NCBI GenBank assembly: GCA_030149815.1
Contig: JASLHI010000014.1
Coordinates: forward strand, 51,160 to 115,159
Reading direction: 5' to 3'
Source: Aquirhabdus sp.
GTDB lineage: Bacteria > Pseudomonadota > Gammaproteobacteria > Pseudomonadales > Moraxellaceae
Length of the DNA stretch: 64,000 nucleotides
Shown here: one piece after another, positions 54,669-62,400 of the stretch
How the letters are laid out: each line of letters begins with the position of its first letter
Position numbering within the stretch: the stretch's first letter is position 1
The notes under the pieces: model-generated
What the model saw: only the letters and a program-made list of their open reading frames with translations
Databases searched by the model: none
Told to the model about the DNA's origin: nothing
Translations under genes and position numbers: made by a program

Positions 54669-55181
54669 TCAGTCAACCAACGAAACATCAGATACCAAGA
54701 TTCCGTTATTGTCAGCATAAATGAACATGCCTGACTCAATCATTAACCCGCCAAAATTAAGGGTAATATTGATTTCACCGAGGCCTTTACGATTACTTTT
54801 TTGAGGAATACTTGCTAATGCTTGTACGCCGAGATCAAGCGTAGCCAACGCATCGACATCTCGAACACAGCCATAAATGATCACGCCAGCCCAGTGATTT
54901 TTAACTGCGCTTTCGCCAATTAAATCACCCAACAATGCACAGCGCATGGATGCCCCGCCATCAACGACAAGCACTTTACCCGCACCCTCTGTTGCGAGCA
55001 ACTCTTTTACTCTCGAATTATCTTCAAAGCATTTGACTGTTACCACTTCACCGCCAAAAGCCTTTTTACCCCCAAAATTACGGAAAGACTTTCCATCGAT
55101 TGATGGACTGCAAACTTGAGTATCAGGATGATCATCCAACAAATCACAGGTGACAAATGGTAGAGTTTGAAAAGTGCTCAT
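54669..55181 (-). CDS. rraA: RraA-like protein
   Basis: The 170-residue trimeric fold of RraA (regulator of RNase E) and of 4-hydroxy-4-methyl-2-oxoglutarate aldolases. Motifs: TCDLLDDHPD, FGGEVVTVKCFEDN, GKVLVVDGGASMRCALLGDLIGE, NHWAGVIIYGCVRDVDAL. The GGASMRCALLGD and RDVDAL motifs are also those of HMG/CHA aldolases, so an enzymatic role is possible. AAGGAA precedes the ATG. No degradation-pathway genes are adjacent, so I prefer the RraA name but cannot exclude aldolase activity. Confidence 0.82.
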   Translation of the reverse strand: MSTFQTLPFVTCDLLDDHPDTQVCSPSIDGKSFRNFGGKKAFGGEVVTVKCFEDNSRVKELLATEGAGKVLVVDGGASMRCALLGDLIGESAVKNHWAGVIIYGCVRDVDALATLDLGVQALASIPQKSNRKGLGEINITLNFGGLMIESGMFIYADNNGILVSDVSLVD

Positions 55182-55268
55182 AGATACATATTCCTTTGAA
55201 TATTTTGGATAAAATTGAACTAAAAATTAAATTTTACGATACGCTTTTTTTCACGATATATTAGATGT

Positions 55269-56042
55269 TCACAATACTGCCTCTAACGTTGTACGCAGCA
55301 TCATTTGATTAGAATAGATTTGAACTTTAGCAGTGTGCGCTTGCTCTTGAGACTTCTGCGCAACTTGCCACATGGCTAGTGCAACACGACCCGCCTCAAT
55401 CGGTCTTGAACTAAATGTCGCTGGCAATATAGACTGACCCATTGTAAACAACTTCTGCGCAAAACCCTCAGCCAAGCGACTTTCTTGCGAACGAGCCCCA
55501 ATTAACAATGAAGGTCGAAATATAGAAACTTGATCAAAACCAAGTTGCTGAACATCAGACTCAAGCTCACCCTTAACTCGATTATAGTAGATGATCGAAT
55601 TTACATCTGCACCCATTGCCGAAACGAGCAACAAATGCCTTGCACCTTGTTGATGCGTCACTTGAGCAAAGACCAAATTATAATCATGATCAATTTGATA
55701 AAATGCAGCCTTACTACCCGCTTGCTTCAGCGTTGATCCTAACGCACTAAACGCATCCGCATCGGTTAAATCAATTTTTTCTAACACTAATTTCATCTGA
55801 GAAAAATCAGGAATTTCGAGCCACTCAAGCTGCGTTTTTTGAAGTGAAGACTCCGAGATAGTGATGGGTAAATCAAATGACTTGCGGACAACCGCATAAA
55901 CTTTTTGATAGTGACCAGAAGAAACTAATTGCATAAGTAACTGACGTCCAATCAAGCCAGATCCACCAATCACAATCGCGATAGCAGGCTGATTTTGCTT
56001 GGTTCCCACTGAGGATTCAGTCGTATTTTGTTGATTTAACAT
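55269..56042 (-). CDS. NAD(P)-binding atypical SDR (HTATIP2-like)
   Basis: The 257-residue protein has an N-terminal Rossmann motif AIVIGGSGLIGRQLLMQLV (22-40), then DADAFSALGSTLKQAGSKAAFYQIDHDYN and LLVSAMGADVNSIIYYNRVKGELESDVQQLGF. The YxxxK active-site-like YYNRVKGE fits extended SDRs, and the end resembles the C-terminal region of HTATIP2/TIP30-type and YbjT-like proteins. Substrate is unknown. AGGGTAGG precedes the ATG. It lies 87 bp upstream of rraA-like on the same strand. Confidence 0.8.
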   Translation of the reverse strand: MLNQQNTTESSVGTKQNQPAIAIVIGGSGLIGRQLLMQLVSSGHYQKVYAVVRKSFDLPITISESSLQKTQLEWLEIPDFSQMKLVLEKIDLTDADAFSALGSTLKQAGSKAAFYQIDHDYNLVFAQVTHQQGARHLLLVSAMGADVNSIIYYNRVKGELESDVQQLGFDQVSIFRPSLLIGARSQESRLAEGFAQKLFTMGQSILPATFSSRPIEAGRVALAMWQVAQKSQEQAHTAKVQIYSNQMMLRTTLEAVL

Positions 56043-56225
56043 GCACCTACCCTTCTTATTTGTTTAACTCTTTTATCAAACTCTCAAAGACATGATCACA
56101 ATCGCCATCAAGCTAAGATCGAGGACATTGACCGATCTGACTGCATTTGACAATCCCCAGCATGTACCAATCACATGCGATTTTGTAAAAACAATTAAAA
56201 TGGTAAAATTCACAGAGCGTTTCTC

Positions 56226-56254
56226 TTGATTTTATCATTGTGGCGTAGCATAAT
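56226..56254 (+). promoter_or_regulatory. putative sigma-70 promoter of rpsT
   Basis: TTGATT (56226-56231) and CATAAT (56249-56254) are separated by 17 bp. The start site would fall near 56261, giving an about 90-nt leader. The leader holds a small GGTGA/TCACC hairpin (56287-56301). The intergenic gap 56043-56352 otherwise contains nothing supported. Confidence 0.6.
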
Positions 56255-56352
56255 TCGCGCCTTAATTTGATCCATTAGTGCAATTTGGTGAATTACTCAC
56301 CTGTTTTAAATTGCGAGAGGTCAATTACCCTACATTAAAAGGAGTCGCTTGA

Positions 56353-56619
56353 GTGGCAAATTCAGCCCAAGCTCGCAAACGTGCACGTCAAAACGTTAAA
56401 CAACGTCAACATAATGCTAGCCTACGTTCAATGGTTCGCACTTACATCAAGAAAGTAGTCAATGCAATCGCAACTGGCGAACACGCAACAGCAACTGCTG
56501 CTTACAAGCAAGCAGTTCCTGTGATTGACCGTATGGCTGACAAAGGCATTATTCACAAGAATAAAGCAGCGCGTCACAAAAGCCGTTTAAATGGTCATAT
56601 CAAAGCACTTGCAAAATAA
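56353..56619 (+). CDS. rpsT: 30S ribosomal protein S20
   Basis: Small basic ribosomal protein that binds 16S rRNA at the base of the body. The sequence ANSAQARKRARQNVKQRQHN and SMVRTYIKKVVNAIATGEHA match S20. The start is GTG at 56353, preceded by AAAAGGAGTCGCTTGA with AAGGAG eight bases upstream. The rare GTG start fits the S20 gene, which is commonly translated from a weak codon and is autoregulated in E. coli; whether it is here is unknown. A strong terminator follows. Confidence 0.96.
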   Translation: MANSAQARKRARQNVKQRQHNASLRSMVRTYIKKVVNAIATGEHATATAAYKQAVPVIDRMADKGIIHKNKAARHKSRLNGHIKALAK

Positions 56620-56638
56620 TATTTGTGAAGTTGCTGCT

Positions 56639-56667
56639 AAAAAACGCCCTAAATTGGGCGTTTTTTT
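56639..56667 (+). terminator. terminator of rpsT
   Basis: ACGCCC (56644-56649) pairs with GGGCGT (56656-56661) between an A6 tract and a T7 tract, 20 bp past the stop. Confidence 0.93.
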
Positions 56668-56789
56668 ACGTCATCAAAAAAATAGCTGACACACAAGAAG
56701 AACACATAAGTGCCTAAGATTCTGATAAATTGTGATTACTATTAATTGAGTTGATGTTGCTGACACCTTTGTTTGAAGAGGACAAAAAT

Positions 56790-59700
56790 ATGAACAAACC
56801 TCGCATCCTACGCTGGTTAAGCACAATTCTTATTACGTTATTGGCTTTAGCACTGATCAGTTGGTTAGTTGTACCGCCGCTCACCAAGCATTTGCTCGAA
56901 CAGCAAATTCAGGAACAAATTGGTCGCAAAGCAACAGTTGATAAAATCGATTTTAATCCGTTTACATTTACCCTAAAAGTATCCAACTTCACACTTTTTG
57001 AACCCAACAAAGTTACGCCTGCACTTTCTGCAAAATCACTACTGCTCAATACCTCGTGGAGCTCTTTAATTCATCTCGCACCCGTGATCAATGAGATTCA
57101 GTTAGTTAATCCAAATGTACATCTCATCCGAACAAGCGCCCAAGGCATAGGTAGATATAACTACTCTGACATTATTGATCGCATTCAAGCAATGCCGAAG
57201 TCTACCAATACAAAACCTACTTTATTTTCAGTGGCAAACATCCAACTCATTGATGGCAGAATTACTTTTGATGACCAAGTCACCCATAAACAAATCGATA
57301 TTAAAACGCTCAATATCGGTGTGCCATTTATATCCAACTTTCCGAATAAACTAGATACATTCGTTCAACCTCATTTATCTGCGGTCATTAATGGCTCCCC
57401 ATTTAGCTTAAAAGGCCGCAGCAAACCATTTATCAATAGTTTAGATACAGCCCTAGCAATTGATATTGATCAACTTGATATTGCCAGTTATGTTCCATTT
57501 TCACCTGTTGCCTTACCATTGGATATTCAAAGTAGCAAACTCTCAACCAAGCTTGATCTCACTTTTGACCGCCAAAAAAACCAACCAGAAATTCTACTAT
57601 CTGGTACTGTGAAACTGGCGGATGTCGCGCTTGCCGACAAACACACCGCACCGCTTTTTAAAACTTCATCGATTGAAGCTCAAATTCACAAATTGAATGT
57701 TTTAAATGGTGCGATAGCATTAGATCAAATCGATATCAAAAACCCTGAAGTATGGGCTGATCTCAATGCAAAGAATCAACTCAATTGGGCAGGCCTCCAA
57801 ACCACATCGGCTCAGTCCACAAAAACAGTAGATACCTCTAAAAAAGCATCACCATTACCATCTATTACGCTCGCAAAATTCAACCTTCACAACGGAGTAG
57901 TCAACTGGCGCGATGCAGTAAATGCCTCTCCTACGTTAGACCTTCAAATTAAAAATATTGAATTAAATGCGACACAACTGTCTCTTGCTGCGGATGCAAA
58001 ACCTGCCAACGTGACGCTTTCCACAGGTAGCCCCACAGATCAACACATCCTGTTTAATGGTCAAATTACGCCTATAAATGGAACTATCAATGGTAAGGTC
58101 AGCGTGAATGCCTTACCAATTGCCCAATATCAACCGTATATCAACCCAATACTCGCTACGACAGTTGACGGTCAACTTTCACTCGATACATCGCTAACAA
58201 TCAATCATGGACAAATCAATCTACAACAATTAGCAGTCACACTCGACAACTTCAAAGTTGCAGCAAAATCCAACCAAACCAATAATATTTCTGCTAAGAA
58301 AATTAACTTAGAAAATGCCAATATTGATACCAAAGCCCTGACGTTTAATGCTGATCGACTGCATTTAGACGGCATAGAAAGCCACATCCAGCGTAACTCC
58401 CAAGGCAAGCTCAATTTCCAGCAATTCTTAATTGCCAAAAATCAAACCAAAAAAGCAGCACCTAAAGCTGGAACTCAAAAATCAGCCCCCGACTGGACAG
58501 CCGTTATTAAGCAAATCGCTATCACCGATAGCACACTCGCATATCGTGATGACGCTGTTAAACCAACAGTGAACTTGCTTGCAAATGACTTCAACCTCAC
58601 CGCAAACAATATTTCCAGCAAACTAGATAAACCGATCCAACTTACCTTAAAAACTAAGCTGAACAAAACTGGTAACTTATCAGTAGATAGTAATGTCGCT
58701 CCACAATTCAAATCGATCAAAGCCAGCATTGATGCGAAGAATCTATCGATTGTCGCATTTCAGCCCTACTTCACCGATTTCTTAAATGTCGTCATTACAA
58801 CAGGTCAAGCCAGTACTCACGGCAAATTATTCCTAGTACCGCCTATCAACCAACAAAAACTAGCGACCAACTATAACGGCGCACTCCATTTAGCAAACTT
58901 CCGTATTCTCGATAAAGAAAGCGGTGATGACTTCCTCAAATGGAAGTCACTCAATATAGATGGCATCAATACCAATATGGGTGGTGCACATCAGAACATT
59001 TCTGCAGATCAAATCGCATTGAGCGATTTCTATGCACGTATTATTCTGTCTGAAACCGCGCGACTAAACTTAGAAGATGTTGTTGCATCACCCAATGCTG
59101 CGGGCACTCCCCCACACTCTTTAACATCTGCTAACTCTAGTTCAGCGCCTGCGCCTGTAGTCGCTCCTTCAGCGCAGCCAGCGACAGTAGCTGCAACAAC
59201 ATCAACAAATGCACCTGTCATTAAAATCGGAAAAATTATTATTAAAGGCGGTAACATCAATTACACCGATCACTTTGTGAAGCCGCAATACACCGCAAAT
59301 ATGACAGGAATGAACGGTACAATAGGTACGATTGCCTCAAATCAGCCCGCAGCAGCACCGATCGATATTAAGGGTAAAATTGATAATGATGCTCCTGTGG
59401 CAATTTCAGGATCACTCAATCCCTTATTTAAACCAATGTTCCTTGATATAAAAGGCAGCGCCAATGATGTCGAACTTCCTCGACTAACACCGTATGCAAC
59501 CAAATATGCTGGCTACCCAATTGAAAAAGGTAAATTGTCTATGGATGTGGGCTACCAAATCCAAAATGACAAACTCGTTGCGCAAAATCATGTCCGCATC
59601 GATCAACTTACTTTTGGTGACAAAGTTGATAGTCCAACAGCGACGAAATTACCTGTTCAACTCGCCGTAGCCTTACTGAAAGATCGTAATGGTCAGATCA

Positions 59701-60404
59701 ATATTGACTTACCTATTTCTGGGACACTATCTGACCCTCAATTTTCAGTGGGAGGTCTGATTTTCCATGTATTTGTGAATTTAATTACCAAAGCAGTCAC
59801 CTCACCATTTGCCTTAATTGGTTCAGCTTTTGGTGGCGGAGATGAACTTGGCTACGCTGAATTTCCAGCAGGCTTATCTACACTCACACCTGAAACTCAA
59901 ACCAAACTAGACTCAATTGCCAAAGCACTCATCGATCGCCCTGCGCTGAAAATGGATCTGATTGGTCGCGTCGACCCAATTACAGACAGTGAAGGCGTCC
60001 GTCAGCAAATCCTCAACCAAAAAATATTAGCGCTCAAACAAAAAGACTCTGTGAACCAAAGCGAAGATACGCGCTCAGATGACATGACTGTCACTGATGC
60101 CGACAAGCAAAAATATATGAATAAAGTCTATAGTTCAGCAAAATTTAACAAACCGAAGAATATGATCGGTCTCACGAAATCACTGCCAGTTGCAGACATG
60201 GAAAAATTGATTCTAGCGAACACCTCAGTCACTCAAGATGCACTAAGCACACTAGCCACTGATCGTGCAGATGCCATTCGGAAATATTTAGTCAATAAAG
60301 AACAAGTTCCTACTGATCGCCTCTTTATGATTGCACCAAAACTGACTGCTGATGGGATCAAGGACAAAGGCAAACCAAATCGTGTTGATTTTTCATTAAA
60401 ATAA
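56790..60404 (+). CDS. DUF748/AsmA-like large envelope protein
   Basis: The protein of 1204 residues has one N-terminal membrane helix (about 8-27, LRWLSTILITLLALALISWLVVPP) and a vast periplasmic region. DUF748 signatures are repeated beta-strand blocks such as NFTLFEPNKVTPALSAKSLLLN, VANIQLIDGRITFDDQVTHKQID and KPVSIDIKGK-like strands ending in GKLSMDVGYQIQ. The C-terminal 200 residues (AEFPAGLSTLTPETQTKLDSI, then DRADAIRKYLVNKEQVPTDRLF) resemble an OmpA-like fold. AsmA-family proteins transport phospholipids between membranes, so that is a plausible role. ATG at 56790 has GAAGAGG upstream. Confidence 0.85.
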   Translation: MNKPRILRWLSTILITLLALALISWLVVPPLTKHLLEQQIQEQIGRKATVDKIDFNPFTFTLKVSNFTLFEPNKVTPALSAKSLLLNTSWSSLIHLAPVINEIQLVNPNVHLIRTSAQGIGRYNYSDIIDRIQAMPKSTNTKPTLFSVANIQLIDGRITFDDQVTHKQIDIKTLNIGVPFISNFPNKLDTFVQPHLSAVINGSPFSLKGRSKPFINSLDTALAIDIDQLDIASYVPFSPVALPLDIQSSKLSTKLDLTFDRQKNQPEILLSGTVKLADVALADKHTAPLFKTSSIEAQIHKLNVLNGAIALDQIDIKNPEVWADLNAKNQLNWAGLQTTSAQSTKTVDTSKKASPLPSITLAKFNLHNGVVNWRDAVNASPTLDLQIKNIELNATQLSLAADAKPANVTLSTGSPTDQHILFNGQITPINGTINGKVSVNALPIAQYQPYINPILATTVDGQLSLDTSLTINHGQINLQQLAVTLDNFKVAAKSNQTNNISAKKINLENANIDTKALTFNADRLHLDGIESHIQRNSQGKLNFQQFLIAKNQTKKAAPKAGTQKSAPDWTAVIKQIAITDSTLAYRDDAVKPTVNLLANDFNLTANNISSKLDKPIQLTLKTKLNKTGNLSVDSNVAPQFKSIKASIDAKNLSIVAFQPYFTDFLNVVITTGQASTHGKLFLVPPINQQKLATNYNGALHLANFRILDKESGDDFLKWKSLNIDGINTNMGGAHQNISADQIALSDFYARIILSETARLNLEDVVASPNAAGTPPHSLTSANSSSAPAPVVAPSAQPATVAATTSTNAPVIKIGKIIIKGGNINYTDHFVKPQYTANMTGMNGTIGTIASNQPAAAPIDIKGKIDNDAPVAISGSLNPLFKPMFLDIKGSANDVELPRLTPYATKYAGYPIEKGKLSMDVGYQIQNDKLVAQNHVRIDQLTFGDKVDSPTATKLPVQLAVALLKDRNGQINIDLPISGTLSDPQFSVGGLIFHVFVNLITKAVTSPFALIGSAFGGGDELGYAEFPAGLSTLTPETQTKLDSIAKALIDRPALKMDLIGRVDPITDSEGVRQQILNQKILALKQKDSVNQSEDTRSDDMTVTDADKQKYMNKVYSSAKFNKPKNMIGLTKSLPVADMEKLILANTSVTQDALSTLATDRADAIRKYLVNKEQVPTDRLFMIAPKLTADGIKDKGKPNRVDFSLK

Positions 60405-60412
60405 AAGAGCCT

Positions 60413-60444
60413 CTCGATTCAAAGAGGCTCTTTTGGACACTAAA
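60413..60444. terminator. bidirectional terminator between DUF748 gene and pyrF
   Basis: A perfect 12-bp stem AAAAGAGCCTCT (60413-60424) / AGAGGCTCTTTT (60433-60444) with an 8-nt loop sits between the converging genes. Confidence 0.9.
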
Positions 60445-60456
60445 GGAAGAAGATAG

Positions 60457-61146
60457 TTACAACCCTTTGATACTTTCTAGAATATTCAACACTGCTTGTT
60501 TTGGAGAGTCTGCCTGTGTAATTGGACGACCTATCACCAAGTGACTTGCACCCGCGTTCATTGCATCAACAGGTGTGACGATTCGTTTTTGATCATCTGA
60601 ATGACTGCCTGCTGGACGAATCCCTGGTGTTACTAAGAGAAACTCTTTTCCAAAATTCGCTCGCAACATCACCGCCTCCTGCGCCGAACACACGACACCA
60701 GCCAAACCGCTTTCTTGTGTAAGTTTAGCCAAACGCATCACATGTTGTTCTGGCGTTGCAGTAATGCCAACTCCCAGCAAATCATCAGCAGACATTGACG
60801 TCAGTACCGTTACGCCAATCAAATGCGTTTTATAACCACCGGATCTTAAACGTTCAGCAGCAGTTTGCATCATTTGACGACCACCAGAAGCATGGACATT
60901 CACCATCCATACGCCTAGATCTGCAGCAGCCTGAACAGCTTGAGCCGTTGTATTCGGAATATCATGAAACTTAAGATCTAAAAAAATTTCAAAACCACGC
61001 GCATGTAATGCTTTAACAATTGCTGGACCTGTATAAGTAAAAAGTTCCTTACCGACCTTTACTCGACATTGCGTAGGATCTAATTGATCAGCTAAAGCCA
61101 GTGCAGCCGCTTCTGAATGGGTATCTAATGCAACAATTAAACTCAT
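60457..61146 (-). CDS. pyrF: orotidine 5'-phosphate decarboxylase
   Basis: Converts OMP to UMP in pyrimidine synthesis. The TIM barrel shows LIVALDTHSEA, CRVKVGKELFTYTGPAIVKAL, and the catalytic FLDLKFHDIPNTTAQAVQAA, which includes the D-x-K-x-x-D triad. The end VTPVDAMNAGASHLVIGRPIT is the phosphate-binding loop. ATG at 61146 has GGGAG seven bases upstream and lines up with known starts; 61164 lacks a site. It lies upstream of nothing in this direction; lapA is 203 bp upstream. Confidence 0.95.
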   Translation of the reverse strand: MSLIVALDTHSEAAALALADQLDPTQCRVKVGKELFTYTGPAIVKALHARGFEIFLDLKFHDIPNTTAQAVQAAADLGVWMVNVHASGGRQMMQTAAERLRSGGYKTHLIGVTVLTSMSADDLLGVGITATPEQHVMRLAKLTQESGLAGVVCSAQEAVMLRANFGKEFLLVTPGIRPAGSHSDDQKRIVTPVDAMNAGASHLVIGRPITQADSPKQAVLNILESIKGL

Positions 61147-61305
61147 AAGGTAACTCCCAATCAAAAATTAAAACTGATAAAGCATCAGAACAAAGTACTA
61201 TATGACATTCACGACCCATTAAATGGGCGCGCTATTATACCCGACCACATCACTAAAAGCTTAAATACATGCCAACCCTACTTTCTCACAGCATTTTTTT
61301 GCAAT

Positions 61306-61334
61306 AAAAAAGCTGAGATAAACTCAGCTTTTTT
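61306..61334 (-). terminator. terminator of lapA
   Basis: AAAAAAGCTGAG (61306-61317) pairs with CTCAGCTTTTTT (61323-61334), giving a stem with a 5-nt loop and T6 on the minus strand, 15 bp past the stop. Confidence 0.93.
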
Positions 61335-61349
61335 ATAAAATCCATCCAA

Positions 61350-61700
61350 CTACACTGCTGGAGGAGTATGTATTTCTTCAGGTTTTGGTGCCTGCGATGT
61401 AGCACTTGCTGCAGCAGCGGCTGCCGCAGCTTGTATATGACGCGCACGAACAAGTTCAAGTTCCTTATTCAAACGCCCAAGCTGCAAGCGTGTTTGAACG
61501 ACTCGGAACACAAACACACCAAGCAACAGTCCTGTAACAATCCCTAAAATCAATGTAATGACAAGCAATACCCCGAGATTCATTGCTGGAACTGTCGCAA
61601 AAACTAATTCGACTTGAGGATTACTTGCATGATTGTAGATGACTAATGCTAAAGAATAACCAAATAGTGCGACCAACAATATTAAAAAAATAAAGCGCAT
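61350..61700 (-). CDS. lapA: LapA-domain (YciS-like) inner-membrane protein
   Basis: The 116-residue protein has two membrane helices (about 2-22, FIFLILLVALFGYSLALVIYN, and 44-68, LGVLLVITLILGIVTGLLLGVF) followed by a coiled-coil and an alanine-rich tail. This is the LapA (YciS) layout; E. coli LapA partners LapB in LPS regulation. No lapB is visible in the window. GGAG precedes the ATG. Order rpsA-ihfB-lapA-pyrF matches Acinetobacter-type chromosomes. Confidence 0.8.
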   Translation of the reverse strand: MRFIFLILLVALFGYSLALVIYNHASNPQVELVFATVPAMNLGVLLVITLILGIVTGLLLGVFVFRVVQTRLQLGRLNKELELVRARHIQAAAAAAAASATSQAPKPEEIHTPPAV

Positions 61701-61737
61701 CGCTCATTCTCCGACTTTTTTATTTTGAATCATAGAG

Positions 61738-61769
61738 AACCATACTCAAACAATCATTTGAGTATGGTT
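61738..61769 (-). terminator. hairpin after ihfB
   Basis: A perfect 13-bp stem (61738-61750 with 61757-61769) with a 6-nt loop lies 29 bp past the ihfB stop on the minus strand. The T-tract is poor, so termination strength is uncertain. Confidence 0.55.
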
Positions 61770-61797
61770 GCATCCTTTCATGACTGTTAAGAAAAAT

Positions 61798-62094
61798 TTA
61801 CTTTTCTGGATTCACAGCATCGCGTAAAGCCTTTCCTGGCTTAAAGTGCGGTACTGATTTTGCTTCTACAGCGACGGACTGACCAGTTTTAGGATTACGA
61901 CCTGCGCGAGCTGCACGGTGGTGCAAAGCAAAACTACCAAAACCACGAATTTCGATACGATTACCGTCGGTCAAGGTATCAACCATTTGTTCTAACATGA
62001 CCTTAACTGCTTCTTCAATCGCAGGTTCAGATAACTGATGATGTTGACCCGCCATACGATCAATAATGTCTGACTTATTTAATCCAGTAGTCAT
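61798..62094 (-). CDS. ihfB: integration host factor beta subunit
   Basis: DNA-bending nucleoid protein that pairs with IhfA. The 98-residue sequence opens MTTGLNKSDIIDRMAGQ and contains the DNA-binding arm RIEIRGFGSFALHHRAARAGRNPKTG with the conserved Pro that intercalates between bases, and SVPHFKPGKALRDAVN. ATG at 62094 matches homologous starts and follows GGAGTGACG; the frame extends to 62136 without support. IHF acts in recombination and in sigma-54 and T6SS-type regulation in other bacteria. Confidence 0.95.
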   Translation of the reverse strand: MTTGLNKSDIIDRMAGQHHQLSEPAIEEAVKVMLEQMVDTLTDGNRIEIRGFGSFALHHRAARAGRNPKTGQSVAVEAKSVPHFKPGKALRDAVNPEK

Positions 62095-62351
62095 TACAAC
62101 GTCACTCCATATACTTTTTAAGGGAATATCCAACAAACATACAATCTAGAACATACAATAAAACGATCTAAACCAACACAACTCAGAAAACTACCAAGCT
62201 CACTAAATATAATATTGATCAATAGTGATCATAATAAAACCAATACCGCAACATAACATCAAGTAGCCAGCGCGTCTACCTTAAAATACCTCTGTTATAC
62301 AATACTATAATCGAATTTACGCCGAGTCAAACCCCATCATACTTGGACATA
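62095..62351. other. gap between rpsA terminator and ihfB
   Basis: Contains the ihfB promoter region. No second gene and no distinct motif is supported. Confidence 0.4.
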
Positions 62352-62381
62352 AAAAAACCGCCTCAATTGAGACGGTTTTTT
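62352..62381 (-). terminator. terminator of rpsA
   Basis: CCG and CTCAA (62358-62366) pair with TTGAG and CGG (62367-62375) with one mismatch, flanked by A6 and T6 tracts, 20 bp past the stop. Confidence 0.9.
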
Positions 62382-62400
62382 CATTAATAATGATTAATCA

